Assembly (NCBI RefSeq): GCF_020149765.1
Contig: NZ_CP083808.1
Location: 372,001 to 436,000 of the forward strand
DNA length: 64,000 nt
Origin: Pantoea agglomerans
GTDB lineage: Bacteria > Pseudomonadota > Gammaproteobacteria > Enterobacterales > Enterobacteriaceae
Reading direction: 5' to 3'
Of the stretch, positions 7,593-16,329 are shown piece after piece. The translations under genes and the position numbers were made by a program. Each line of letters begins with the position of its first letter. Position 1 is the stretch's first letter. The notes below the pieces were generated by a model. That model was not told where the DNA came from. It was given only the letters and a program-made list of their open reading frames with translations, and searched no databases.

Positions 7593-7949
7593 ATGCGTAA
7601 TTTCAGGTTACCGCTGTTGATCGCCCTGGTTCTTCTGAGCGGCTGTCAGGCCACGCCGCAGGAAGCGAGAATGAAATCCGCTGACTTTCATCAGGCTAGC
7701 GGCCGAAGCGCCAGTGAGTTAAGTGAATGCATTTATCGTGGCTGGTCATCCACCGAGGTAGTGCAAAAAGATAACAGCACTCACCTGGAGCATGAAAACC
7801 AGAGAGTCACGGTATATACCTGGGAGAACTCGATGTTTGCGGATGTTTATAAACGCGGCGCCGGATCGGAGGTGCGTTTTTATAAAACCTTCAGCATGGG
7901 GCCGGAAGTGCTTGCCGACCGCAGCCGTATTGTGAAACGTTGCGCCTGA
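7593..7949 (+). CDS. Small outer-membrane-type lipoprotein, unknown function
   Basis: A 118-residue protein with a type II signal peptide; the lipobox LLSGC gives lipidated Cys18. The following residue is Gln, not Asp, so outer-membrane sorting is expected. The mature part contains two more cysteines (in LSECIYRGW and the C-terminal KRCA) that could form a disulfide. The layout C-IYRGW...VTVYTWENSMFADVY resembles small enterobacterial lipoproteins without a known job. A good ribosome site (GACGGGGAG) precedes the ATG. It is single, with no operon partner. Confidence 0.7.
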   Translation: MRNFRLPLLIALVLLSGCQATPQEARMKSADFHQASGRSASELSECIYRGWSSTEVVQKDNSTHLEHENQRVTVYTWENSMFADVYKRGAGSEVRFYKTFSMGPEVLADRSRIVKRCA

Positions 7950-7999
7950 GCGTCATTATTTCGGCTGGCCGATCCCAGCCGAATACCCTTTAATTAGCG

Positions 8000-8308
8000 T
8001 CAGCGACGGCCTTTAATTACCGAGGCTTTCCAGCTGAAATCGCTGACCTCGCTCTCTTTCATCGCTTCCGGTTTCTTTCTGCGCGTCGGGCTCTTTTTGG
8101 CTTTCGCGGCCAGGGCTTTTTCTTTCGCCAGCTTTACGCTCATAATCTGCTGCCGGGCTTCGGCGGTAAACTCTTTCTCTTTTTTGACGTCGGGCTCTTT
8201 GCCGGTGCGCTGGCGATACTTTTCGATTAACCCTTTTAAAACGCCGTCTACAGCCAGCCGTTCATCCGGGGTGAACTGGTCGATGGAGATCATCTTTTTA
8301 TCGTTCAT
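8000..8308 (-). CDS. YjbD-like protein (DUF3811)
   Basis: A 102-residue, lysine-rich, probably cytoplasmic protein. The arrangement ISIDQFTPDERLAVDGVLKG, a central EPDVKKEKEF segment and the ending SDFSWKASVIKGRR resembles E. coli YjbD (ITQKEMTEREQRELKTLL..., ending FSWSANTPTRGRR). The family has no known function; its strong positive charge suggests nucleic-acid association, which is inference. The gene stands alone between the lipoprotein (convergent) and the VF530-like gene (divergent). Confidence 0.75.
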   Translation of the reverse strand: MNDKKMISIDQFTPDERLAVDGVLKGLIEKYRQRTGKEPDVKKEKEFTAEARQQIMSVKLAKEKALAAKAKKSPTRRKKPEAMKESEVSDFSWKASVIKGRR

Positions 8309-8419
8309 AGCGTATCGTCCTGAGTAAATTCACAGCGAAGAGTGTACGCTGAATAGTGATTGATTGCTGCTGCTTCGGCTTTCTTGTACCCTTCCCGGTC
8401 CATATAAAGAGGACTTTTT

Positions 8420-8701
8420 ATGACCGATCATCGCGCGAAAGACCCGCTGCACGGCGTCACCCTTGAAATGCAGGTAAATGCGTTAGTGGCGCGCTTTGGC
8501 TGGCCGGAACTGAGCAAGCGGATCAATATCAACTGTTTCAAGAACGATCCCAGCGTTAAGTCGAGTTTGAAATTTTTGCGTCGTACGCCCTGGGCGCGCG
8601 CCGAAGTTGAAGCCCTTTATCTCGACTCGCTAAATAAACCTGCTGCTAAAGCCAGCGCCGAGCCGGCATTTAATCCCTGGACGGCTGGCCGCGATAAGTA
8701 A
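8420..8701 (+). CDS. VF530-family DNA-binding protein (DUF2132)
   Basis: A 93-residue protein carrying the full signature of the VF530 family: [20 protein letters not shown] at the N-terminus and the invariant block [18 protein letters not shown], then VEALYL. The structure determined for the Vibrio fischeri founding member led to a proposed DNA-binding role; the cellular target is not known. The C-terminal 25 residues are a variable Ala-rich tail. An AAGAGG ribosome site precedes the ATG. The ends of this gene and of the YciI-like gene converge 40 bp apart. Confidence 0.88.
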   Translation: MTDHRAKDPLHGVTLEMQVNALVARFGWPELSKRININCFKNDPSVKSSLKFLRRTPWARAEVEALYLDSLNKPAAKASAEPAFNPWTAGRDK

Positions 8702-8740
8702 CCGGGGCGCTGCCATTGCCTGCGCAACAGGAGAGATCAC

Positions 8741-9058
8741 TCATGCGGCAGGCGATGGGGAAGAGGCTTCTGCCAGCATGTCACTAAATGCCAGGCTCCA
8801 GGAGTGGATCTCCACGGAAGCCCTTAATCCGTGAACCCAGAAAGGATCGTCTGCAAAAATGCTGAAGGCATCATCTTCTGTTGCGGCTTCAACCACCCAC
8901 AAAGCGCCCACGGGATGATCGCTGTGCTTTTCACGTAGCGATCCGGCGATCTTTATGACATCTCTTTTACGCTGCAGCCACGCAATATGCGCGTCGAAAT
9001 AGCGTTCTCTGACGCTTAACTGAGCTGAACGATCGGTAAAACGAATAACGAATAGCAT
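8741..9058 (-). CDS. YciI-like protein
   Basis: A 105-residue protein with the YCII fold: MLFVIRFTDRS, then RYFDAHIAWL (family members carry a conserved His here), GSLREKHSDHPVGALWVVEA and the DPFWVHGL motif near the end. Related proteins are small dimers and some members act as dehalogenase- or dioxygenase-like enzymes, but most have no known reaction. A longer frame runs to 9178, but family members start at MLFVIRF, and the ATG at 9058 has an AGAGGG site. No operon partner. Confidence 0.8.
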   Translation of the reverse strand: MLFVIRFTDRSAQLSVRERYFDAHIAWLQRKRDVIKIAGSLREKHSDHPVGALWVVEAATEDDAFSIFADDPFWVHGLRASVEIHSWSLAFSDMLAEASSPSPAA

Positions 9059-9248
9059 GGCTTGCCCTCTTGTCTGCACCTTGAACCATATCCCCATAAG
9101 CGCTTCGTACAATAATATAAATTGACCTGCTAAAGGCGCTTTATCTTTGCTGGAGAGAGAGGAAGAGGGAGAAACCATCCCTGGTTATCTGGAAGAGAAA
9201 AAAGAGGGGCGTTAACCAGCGTGATGCCAGCTAAACAGCAGCAGAAAC

Positions 9249-10700
9249 TTAGCTGCGCAGCAGCGCCAGCACCATGTCGGGCGTCTGGTTGGCGATTTTC
9301 ATCACCGCATTTTGACCCTGTTGCAGGATCTGCGCCTGTGCCAGGCGGCTCGCCTCCTGCGCATAGTCTGCATCCTGAATGCGACTGCGCGCCGACTGCG
9401 TATCGACGCTCTGCTGCGCCAGCACCGTTCGGTTCGATTCGTAACGGTTAATTTTCGCGCCGTAGTAGGAACGGTAGGCGCTGACTTTCTCCAGTGCCGC
9501 ATCCAGCGCTTTGGTGGTAACGGAAATATCGCTGCTGGTTAACAGCGTGGTATTCTTCAGCCCCAGCGTTTTCAGGTCAGCGGGCGTCGGCTTCAGGGTA
9601 TCGGTCTGCATCTGCTGACCAAAATCGGCGCTGGTCACCACGTCAAAATGTTGACTCTTCAGGGGCGGCACCGCGGGTACGGAAACCGGCTCTGGCAGCT
9701 CTCCCCAGGTGAGCTGGCTGTTAAAGGAGCCGTTGCCTACCACCACCACGATCAGATCTTCGGTGACCTTATCCAGGCTGATGCGCTCCAGCGGGTTGCT
9801 CTTGATGGTGCCGTTGTTGTAGTCGCCGGTTGCGGTGTCCTCATAACGATCGCCATCGCCGCTGTAGCGGATGGTCATACCGTTGTAGCTCATTGAGGCG
9901 CTGCCGCCCAGCGCCCAGGTCGCCCCGCCCTGCAGCAGCTGGGAATCGTCATAGGCGGCGCCGCTGGCGAAGCCGTTGGCGCTGGTCAGCAGTGACGCCG
10001 TTGCGGTAGCGTCATCGGTAATGCCTTTGCTGGTCCAGGTGAAATCGGGATCGCTGCCGTTGATCGGCGTGCCCACCAGATGCTTACCGTCGCGCGTGAA
10101 GAGCTGCAGATCGTCATCCTGGGCCAGCGAGTCGATGCTGATAGTAATGTTGGTGGCGCCCGCCGGAATATAGGCCAGCGGCACCACCCCGGACGTAAAG
10201 CTGTAGCTCTGATTGGCGACGGGAAACCGGTTTTTAATCGGCTGTACGTTGCCCAGCAGCGCAGGCGGCAGCTCCGGGTCATCCGTTGCCAGCGGATACT
10301 GGCCAAAGATCTCCGTCTGCTCGGAAATGTCGGTGATGCTGGCCAGAATCTGCTGATATTCGTTATTGACGCTGGCACGGTCAGCGTCAGAGAGCGTGCC
10401 GTTGGCCGCCTGAACCGCCAGGCTTTTGGCGCGAATAAGCCGCTCGCTGACGGTACCCAGGCTGCTTTCAGCGGTTTGTGCCAGGCTAATCGCATCGTTC
10501 AGGCCGCGCGAGACCACGCTGTCCGCCTTAACGTTGGCCGTCATTCGGTTGGCAATCGCCTGCCCCGCCGCATCATCTTTGGCGCTGTTGATACGTGAGC
10601 CTGATGAGAGCCGTTCGATAACCTGCTCCAGCACTGACGAGCTGCTATTCATCGAATTACTCGTCAGCGCGGCAAATTTGTTATGGTTTATTGTTAACAT
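9249..10700 (-). CDS. Orphan flagellin with an unusual central insert
   Basis: A 483-residue flagellin. The N-terminal D0/D1 core (about residues 1-130) contains ERLSSGSRINSAKDDAAGQA and AIANRMTANVK, and the C-terminal core (about 400-483) contains SRIQDADYAQEASRLAQAQI and ends TPDMVLALLRS. The middle, about 260 residues, is not a standard D2/D3 domain: a beta-rich region (ATNITISIDSLAQDDDLQLF, later DLIVVVVGNGSFNSQLTW) resembling pre-peptidase C-terminal (PPC)-type jelly-roll domains. No other flagellar gene is nearby. A near-perfect FliA promoter lies upstream, so it should be expressed with the main flagellar regulon. The longer frame to 10775 is rejected because flagellins start at this MLTINHN-type N-terminus. 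Confidence 0.85.
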   Translation of the reverse strand: MLTINHNKFAALTSNSMNSSSSVLEQVIERLSSGSRINSAKDDAAGQAIANRMTANVKADSVVSRGLNDAISLAQTAESSLGTVSERLIRAKSLAVQAANGTLSDADRASVNNEYQQILASITDISEQTEIFGQYPLATDDPELPPALLGNVQPIKNRFPVANQSYSFTSGVVPLAYIPAGATNITISIDSLAQDDDLQLFTRDGKHLVGTPINGSDPDFTWTSKGITDDATATASLLTSANGFASGAAYDDSQLLQGGATWALGGSASMSYNGMTIRYSGDGDRYEDTATGDYNNGTIKSNPLERISLDKVTEDLIVVVVGNGSFNSQLTWGELPEPVSVPAVPPLKSQHFDVVTSADFGQQMQTDTLKPTPADLKTLGLKNTTLLTSSDISVTTKALDAALEKVSAYRSYYGAKINRYESNRTVLAQQSVDTQSARSRIQDADYAQEASRLAQAQILQQGQNAVMKIANQTPDMVLALLRS

Positions 10701-10732
10701 AGCCGCTACATACCTCATGGAAACTGTATGAT

Positions 10733-10759
10733 TTATCGGCATGGCGTAAGGCGGCTTTA
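10733..10759 (-). promoter_or_regulatory. Sigma-28 (FliA) promoter of the orphan flagellin
   Basis: On the minus strand TAAA (10759-10756), exactly 15 nt, then GCCGATAA (10740-10733). This matches the enterobacterial FliA consensus at every core position and lies 33 bp upstream of the start codon. Confidence 0.85.
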
Positions 10760-10771
10760 GCGGCGAACCCA

Positions 10772-10800
10772 GCAAACAGGCCGCGTGGCGGCCTGTTTGC
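10772..10800. terminator. Strong hairpin upstream of the flagellin promoter
   Basis: A perfect 13-bp stem with a 3-nt loop (arms 10772-10784 and 10788-10800). A weak T-rich run follows on the plus strand. It probably insulates the flagellin promoter. Confidence 0.5.
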
Positions 10801-10832
10801 CTTTAAGTGGCTGATCGGGAATTGATTTAACT

Positions 10833-10858
10833 TGCAAAAAAATTACAGTTTTTTTGCA
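10833..10858. terminator. A/T-run inverted repeat, bidirectional terminator-like
   Basis: TGCAAAAAAA and TTTTTTTGCA form a perfect 10-bp inverted repeat with a 6-nt loop. It could end leftward transcription from the sugar ABC operon, whose last stop is about 350 bp away. Confidence 0.4.
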
Positions 10859-11000
10859 GGATCGTAGCCTGCGGCTGACGGCGACCCTAATGCCGAGCGC
10901 CAGGCTGACACAGAGCGATACCCATAGCGTACTGCCGGTCTCTTTAAAGAGGGGTAATAGTTACGGGCGCGCAGCAGCCGGCAGTGATGCCGGCAAGGGT

Positions 11001-11126
11001 ATCGATAAGATGATTGCCGAGCAGAACGAAATTATCGCGGCGCTGGCGTCAGGAGACAGGCGGCGCGCCGCCGACGCGGCGCGCGCACATATATTGTCGT
11101 TCAGGCGGGCCTTGCTCTCTGCGTGA
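11001..11126 (+). pseudogene. Remnant of a GntR-family (FCD domain) regulator
   Basis: An open stretch whose translation, IDKMIAEQNEIIAALASGD then RRRAADAARAHILSFRRAL, matches the last two helices of the FCD ligand domain of FadR-type GntR regulators (typical form EHRAIVDALRAGDAEAAEAAMRAH). No DNA-binding domain or other part of such a protein lies upstream; the preceding 150 bp is non-homologous. I read it as the surviving 3' end of a deleted regulator, perhaps one that once controlled the neighbouring sugar operon. Confidence 0.55.
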
Positions 11127-11209
11127 TGCGGTGAGAGGCGCGGCTTGTGGGCGGACGCTACGACACTGCGTCCAGCGGGTTAATCGTGCAGGCGCAGATG
11201 CAGCGCCTG

Positions 11210-12217
11210 TTATTTACGCGCATCCAGCAGCTGCTGCGCATTCTCCGGCGTTACCACCGTCCAGGGAATGTAATAGTGTTTGCTGGTGCCGCCGTTCCAG
11301 TTCAGCTCTTTCGCGTACTGTTTCCAGATGTCGGACTGGGGCTGATAGCTCTCGCCCTTCGCCGCGCGCATGGCGACGTCGATAGCGCCCTGCATCTGGC
11401 CTTTCGCATCCTGCAGAATCGAGACCATTTCGCCCGCCTGAACCGCATGGATGGCATCCGATACGCCGTCGACGCCGGCGATAGCGAAATCTTTCACGTT
11501 CAGGCCAGCGCCCTTGATCGCCTCGATGGCGCCCAGCGCCATTTCGTCATTCTGGCCGATAACGCCGTTGATTTTACCGCGATGTTTCTGCAGCCAGTTT
11601 TCCATCAGCGGTTGCGCTTCGGCGCGCGACCAGTTGGCGGTTTTACGTTCCAGTACGGTCACCTGGCCCGAGCCGCATTCGGCAATGGCTTTATCGTTGC
11701 CTTTGCCGCGCTGGATTTCGCCGCTGCCCCCTTTCGGCCCTTCGATAATCACCACGTTGACCTTCTTCGTTTTGCACTGCAGCTTGTCCAGCACCGCTTT
11801 GGCTTCCAGGTAACCGCCCAGCTCATCGTTGGAGACCACTTCCGAGGTCATCTCTTCGGTATTTAGCCGGGCGTTAGTAACAACAACCGGAATTTTCGCC
11901 TCGTTGGCGTTGGTAACGATGTCGATATTGGCTTCAAAGTCCATGGGATTGACGATAATCGCGTCAGCGCGCGTCTGAATGGCGGTAGCCGCCTGATCAT
12001 TTTGCACCGAGGCGTCGTAGCGTCCGTCATAGAAGGTCAACACCGCATCGCCGCTTTTTACTGCCGGATGCTCTTTACCGTAGCGTTCCATCAGCTGCAC
12101 AAACTCCGCTTTGTTGCCGTACATCAGCACCGCGATTTTCACCGGCGCGGCCTGCGCCACCGCCATGTGGCCCATCATCATTGCCGAGGCGAGCAATGCA
12201 ATTTTGGTCATTTTCAT
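11210..12217 (-). CDS. Sugar ABC transporter, periplasmic substrate-binding protein
   Basis: A 335-residue protein with a Sec signal peptide (cleavage likely after AVAQA, about residue 23) and a type I periplasmic-binding fold of the RbsB/XylF class: VKIAVLMYGNKAEFVQLM at the start, ADAIIVNPMD in the first lobe, NDEMALGAIEAIKGAGL and AIAGVDGVSDAIHAVQAGEM in the second. It is the last gene of a five-gene operon (dehydrogenase, xylulokinase, ATPase, permease, this gene). The enzymes suggest the ligand is a pentitol such as xylitol or D-arabitol, or D-lyxose or D-xylulose; this is inference from context. Confidence 0.88.
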   Translation of the reverse strand: MKMTKIALLASAMMMGHMAVAQAAPVKIAVLMYGNKAEFVQLMERYGKEHPAVKSGDAVLTFYDGRYDASVQNDQAATAIQTRADAIIVNPMDFEANIDIVTNANEAKIPVVVTNARLNTEEMTSEVVSNDELGGYLEAKAVLDKLQCKTKKVNVVIIEGPKGGSGEIQRGKGNDKAIAECGSGQVTVLERKTANWSRAEAQPLMENWLQKHRGKINGVIGQNDEMALGAIEAIKGAGLNVKDFAIAGVDGVSDAIHAVQAGEMVSILQDAKGQMQGAIDVAMRAAKGESYQPQSDIWKQYAKELNWNGGTSKHYYIPWTVVTPENAQQLLDARK

Positions 12218-12253
12218 TCTTATCTCCTGGTCGGTTTTTTTATATATGCAGGG

Positions 12254-13291
12254 TTAATCGCGCTGTTGTTTACGCGACGGGTCGAGCAATACAGCCACTA
12301 CAATCAAGGCGCCTTTAATGATCTGCTGGTAATAGGACTGCACGCCCAGCAGGTCGAGGCCGTTATTCATCACGCCGATTATGAGTACGCCGAAAAAGGT
12401 GCCAAGCAGCGTGCCGACGCCGCCGGCCATGCTGGTGCCGCCAATGACTACGGCGGCGATGGCGTCCAGTTCATATCCCGCGCCGGCGCTGGTCTGGGCG
12501 GATCCGGTACGGGCGGTGAGGATCAGCCCGGCAACGCCCGCCAGAGCGGCGCACAGGGTATAAACCAGCACCTTGATGCGCACCACGTTAATGCCGGAGG
12601 TCCGGGCGCTTTTGGGGTTGCCGCCTACCGCATAGATATAGCGGCCGAAGATGGTTTTATTAAGCAGCAGCCAGGCGAGGCCAAACAGCACCATAAAGAT
12701 AATCACCGGTACCGGAATGCCCGCCATATAGCCATTTCCCAGCCAGCGGAAATCGCGGTTCAGCTGCGAGACCGGGTTGCCGTCGGTGGTGAGCATCGCC
12801 AGCCCGCGCGCCGCTGACAGCATGCCCATGGTGACGATAAAGGGTTGCAGACGATAGCGCGCCAGAACCGTACCGTTAATCAGGCCGCAGACGATGCCGA
12901 TGCCCAGCGCGATAATTAGCGGCATCATAACCGCATGGGCGGTATCGCCAATTGCCAGTCCGCTGTTGCTGGTGGCGAAGCGCGCGGCGACGATGCCGCT
13001 TAGCGCCAGTACCGACCCCACCGACAGATCGACCCCGGCGGTGATGATGACAAACGTCATACCGATGGCGAGAATGCCGTTGATAGAGACCTGGCGCAGA
13101 ACGATCAGCATATTTTCATTGCTGAGAAAGTAGTTGCTGGTCCAGGCGCCTTTCGCCACCTGCACCTCGCCAATGGCGGCAACAATCAGGCAGAGCACGA
13201 AGAAGGCGATAATGATGCCGTACTTGTGCATACGGCGCTTGTTGCGCGTGAAAAACGAAACCCCGGGTGTCATAGAATGCGTACCGTTCAT
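12254..13291 (-). CDS. Sugar ABC transporter permease (RbsC/XylH type)
   Basis: A 345-residue inner-membrane permease of the carbohydrate-uptake type 2 family. It has about ten hydrophobic segments and the family motif in LVYTLCAALAGVAGLILTAR, with AGAGYELDAIAAVVIGGTSM near the C-terminus, which contacts the ATPase. CUT2 systems use one permease as a homodimer with a fused double ATPase, which fits the neighbours. It sits 15 bp downstream of the ATPase gene and 36 bp upstream of the binding-protein gene. The last residues (SRKQQRD) are a normal polar tail. Confidence 0.9.
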   Translation of the reverse strand: MNGTHSMTPGVSFFTRNKRRMHKYGIIIAFFVLCLIVAAIGEVQVAKGAWTSNYFLSNENMLIVLRQVSINGILAIGMTFVIITAGVDLSVGSVLALSGIVAARFATSNSGLAIGDTAHAVMMPLIIALGIGIVCGLINGTVLARYRLQPFIVTMGMLSAARGLAMLTTDGNPVSQLNRDFRWLGNGYMAGIPVPVIIFMVLFGLAWLLLNKTIFGRYIYAVGGNPKSARTSGINVVRIKVLVYTLCAALAGVAGLILTARTGSAQTSAGAGYELDAIAAVVIGGTSMAGGVGTLLGTFFGVLIIGVMNNGLDLLGVQSYYQQIIKGALIVVAVLLDPSRKQQRD

Positions 13292-13306
13292 CTTGTTCTC
13301 TCTCTG

Positions 13307-14812
13307 TTATACCGCCAGCTTCATCAGCTCGGCCTGGGTGGCCTGCGCCGCGGTTAATTCACCGGCCAGCTGCCCGTCGCGGAAAACCAGAATGCGATCG
13401 CTCATGCCGATAATCTCCGACAACTCGGAGGAGACCATAATTATCCCCTTGTTTTTCATGGCAAATTCCGACATAAAGCGGTAGATCTCTTTTTTGGCAC
13501 CCACGTCGATGCCGCGCGTAGGCTCATCCAGCAGCAGCACGTCGGGATCGAGCAGCGCCCAGCGTCCCAGCACCACTTTCTGCTGATTGCCGCCGCTCAG
13601 GTTGCCAACAATCTGATCGCCATCCGGGGTTTTAACGTTAAAGCGCTTAATCATCTCGCTGGCGCGCGCCCGCTCCTGCTTTTCATTGATAAAGCCCGAC
13701 CGGCTGATGGCGGCAAAAGAGGAGATATTGATGTTCTCGCTGACCGAGCGACAGAGCACCAGCCCCGTCTGCTTACGGTCTTCGGTGACGTAGGCGATAC
13801 CGCATTTGATCGCCTCTTTGGGCGAGTGGCGCCCCAGGGTTACGTCGCCCAGCTGAATAGTGCCGCTGTCGGCGTGATGGATGCCGAAGACCAGGTCGAG
13901 GAACTCGCTGCGTCCCGATCCCACCAGGCCATAGATCCCGAGGATTTCGCCGCGCTTCAAATGCAGGCTGATATCGTTGATCTTGTTGCGCCAGCGCAGG
14001 TTTTTCACCTCCATCATCACCTCCTCGCCCGGCTGGTTGAACTTGGCGAACTCGCTGTCATACTCGCCGCCGATAATGTGTTCAATCAGCTGCTCGCGGG
14101 TGATATCGGCGATAAATCCCTCATGGATATAGGCGCCGTCGCGAAAGATGGTGTAGCTATCGGCGATCTGGAAAATTTCCGACAGCCGGTGCGAGACATA
14201 AATGATCCCTTTCCCTTTTTGCGCCAGCCGGGTGATGGTCTGAAAAATCTTCTGCGCATCCTCTTCCCCAATCGCGGAAGTGGGCTCGTCCATAATGATG
14301 ATGTCGGCGTTCGCATGGGAGAGCGCCTTGGCGATCTCCACCAGCTGCTGCTCGGCCACGCTCAGATTGCGCATTTTCTCCGTGGCGGAGATATGGAAGT
14401 CCAGCTCCTGCAGCAGATCGCGGGTGCGCTGGTTTAGGGTGGCGAAATCGACGAATCCGAAACGGCGCGGCTCGCGCCCCAGCCAGATATTCTCCGCCAC
14501 GGTGAGATCGGGAATGGCGCTCAGTTCCTGCTGCACAATGGCGACGCCGGCGGCCAGCGCCTCTTTAGGATGATGAAACTCGCAGCGCTCGCCGTTAATG
14601 AAAATGCTGCCGCCGTCGGGCTGAATAAAACCCATCAGGATGCTCAGGAAGGTCGATTTTCCCGCGCCGTTGCCGCCGCACAGCGCGTGGATCGAACCAC
14701 GCCGCAGGGCGAACTCAGCGTTTTTCAGCGCCACAACCGGACCAAAAGCTTTTTTTACGCCGGTCACTTCCAGCAGATAAGCCGGCTGCTGCGTTTGCGG
14801 ATCGCGTGTCAC
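13307..14812 (-). CDS. Sugar ABC transporter ATPase (RbsA/XylG type, two nucleotide-binding domains)
   Basis: A 501-residue double ABC protein. The first domain has Walker A GGNGAGKS, signature LSVAEQQ and Walker B IIIMDEPTSAI. The second has the usual degenerate Walker A (GLVGSGRS) of this family, signature LSGGNQQK and Walker B VLLLDEPTRGIDVG. One functional and one altered ATP site is normal for CUT2 importers. Its start overlaps the xylulokinase stop by 4 bp, indicating translational coupling. Confidence 0.92.
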   Translation of the reverse strand: MTRDPQTQQPAYLLEVTGVKKAFGPVVALKNAEFALRRGSIHALCGGNGAGKSTFLSILMGFIQPDGGSIFINGERCEFHHPKEALAAGVAIVQQELSAIPDLTVAENIWLGREPRRFGFVDFATLNQRTRDLLQELDFHISATEKMRNLSVAEQQLVEIAKALSHANADIIIMDEPTSAIGEEDAQKIFQTITRLAQKGKGIIYVSHRLSEIFQIADSYTIFRDGAYIHEGFIADITREQLIEHIIGGEYDSEFAKFNQPGEEVMMEVKNLRWRNKINDISLHLKRGEILGIYGLVGSGRSEFLDLVFGIHHADSGTIQLGDVTLGRHSPKEAIKCGIAYVTEDRKQTGLVLCRSVSENINISSFAAISRSGFINEKQERARASEMIKRFNVKTPDGDQIVGNLSGGNQQKVVLGRWALLDPDVLLLDEPTRGIDVGAKKEIYRFMSEFAMKNKGIIMVSSELSEIIGMSDRILVFRDGQLAGELTAAQATQAELMKLAV

Positions 14813-16326
14813 AGTGAGACCTCCGGGTAAGCCTGTTGCAGGCGTTGCAGGTAGCGTTGGTAAAGCGCGTCGTACTGCAGCTGGCGTTCGGCGTCAGGCT
14901 CGGCGCGGGTAGACTCATCAGGCGAGACAAAACGCCGACAGAGATCGTTCAGCACGCTGTCGGCCTGCTGATGCGGCCCATCGGCCAGCGCGGTTGCCCA
15001 CATCGCCTGAATCGCACCGCCCAGCGCCGCCGTCTCCTGCACCTTGAGGCAGACCACCGGGCAGCCCATTACGTCCGCCACAATCTGTCGCCAGCGCGGG
15101 CTGCGCGATCCGCCGCCGGTAAGACGGATTTCCTGCGCCGCGATGCCCTGACGTCGAAACAGATCCAGGCCGTAGCGCAGACCGTAGGTAGCGCTCTCCA
15201 CCACCGCCCGGCAGAGGTTGGCGCGGGTAAAGTTATCGCTGTCGAGGTTATGCAGGCTGGCACGCGCATGGGGCAGCGGCGGCACGCGCTCGCCGTTGAA
15301 GAACGGCAGCATCTCTAATCCGCCTGCCCCTGGCGCGGCCTGCTCCAGTAGCCGGTTGAACCCCTCTATATCCTCTTCCAGCAGCGCCTGCACCGAGGAG
15401 GTCGCCGAGGTGACATTCATGGTGCAAATCAGCGGCAGCCAGCCGTTGGTGCTGGAACAGAAGCTGGCAATCGCCTCTGAATCGGCAACGACTGGCGCAT
15501 CGGACCAGGCGAACAGCGTGCCGGAGGTGCCGAGACTCATGGTCACGGTGCCAGCCGCGATATTGCCGGAGCCGATCGCGGCCATCATATTGTCGCCGCC
15601 GCCGGTGGCGACGCGCGTGGCGCGCGAGAGGCCCAGCTTTTCCGCCGCTTCTGAACGCAGCGTGCCGATACAGCTTTCGGCGCTTTTCAGCGGCGGCAGC
15701 GCCTCCCACAGCCGTCCGCTGTCGTCGATAAGCGCCACCGTGTGGCGGTCCCATTCGCGGGTGCGCACGTTCAGCAATCCGGTGCCCGAAGCGTCGCCAT
15801 ACTCCGCAACCCGTTCCCCGGTGAGCCAGAAGTTGAGGTAGTCGTGCGGCAGCAGCACCGTGCGCAGCCGCGACCAGAGCTCAGGATGCTGCTGTTTAAA
15901 CCAGATGATTTTCGAGGCGGTATAGCCGGTGGCGACCGTTAAGCCTAACTGGGCCAGCGATCCGCTTACGCCGCCCAGCTGCGCCAGCAGCGCGGCGTTT
16001 TCCTCAGCGGTTTCGGTGTCGCACCATAGCTTAACGCTGTGCAGCACCTCGCCCTGCTCATCCAGCGGCACAAAGCCGTGCTGCTGACCGGATACCCCCA
16101 GCGCCTCGATCCGGCGCGCATCGACGCCCGCTCGGGAAACCGCCTGATGGAAAGCCTCGATCAGCGCCTCGATCCACCACGCCGCCTGCTGCTCGCGCCG
16201 GCCGTTAGAGTCGCTGATCAGGCGGTGCGCAGCGCTGCCCTCGCCGAGAATTGCGCCCTGCTCGCTGTCAACGATCACCACCTTGGTGCCCTGGGTTCCG
16301 CAATCAATGCCCGCATAGAGCGACAT
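14809..16326 (-). CDS. xylB: Xylulokinase
   Basis: A 505-residue FGGY-family kinase converting D-xylulose to D-xylulose 5-phosphate, which enters the pentose phosphate pathway. It has the ATP-binding start YAGIDCGTQGTKVVIVD, the XylB-like segment ALGVSGQQHGFVPLD, the central ATGGGDNMMAAIGSG and the C-terminal RLTGGGSRSPRWRQIVADVM. XylB is the best match, though the start DCGTQGTKV also resembles ribulokinase-like paralogues. It is between the dehydrogenase (3 bp gap) and the transporter ATPase, and D-xylulose is the common product of the dehydrogenase and of the D-lyxose isomerase next door. Confidence 0.85.
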   Translation of the reverse strand: MSLYAGIDCGTQGTKVVIVDSEQGAILGEGSAAHRLISDSNGRREQQAAWWIEALIEAFHQAVSRAGVDARRIEALGVSGQQHGFVPLDEQGEVLHSVKLWCDTETAEENAALLAQLGGVSGSLAQLGLTVATGYTASKIIWFKQQHPELWSRLRTVLLPHDYLNFWLTGERVAEYGDASGTGLLNVRTREWDRHTVALIDDSGRLWEALPPLKSAESCIGTLRSEAAEKLGLSRATRVATGGGDNMMAAIGSGNIAAGTVTMSLGTSGTLFAWSDAPVVADSEAIASFCSSTNGWLPLICTMNVTSATSSVQALLEEDIEGFNRLLEQAAPGAGGLEMLPFFNGERVPPLPHARASLHNLDSDNFTRANLCRAVVESATYGLRYGLDLFRRQGIAAQEIRLTGGGSRSPRWRQIVADVMGCPVVCLKVQETAALGGAIQAMWATALADGPHQQADSVLNDLCRRFVSPDESTRAEPDAERQLQYDALYQRYLQRLQQAYPEVSL

Positions 16327-16329
16327 GGG

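Noticed and set aside
10854..10990. Possible minus-strand membrane-protein tail (ETGSTLWVSLCVSLALGI) near the GntR relic
   Set aside because: Only about 30 residues and no family match; could be chance.
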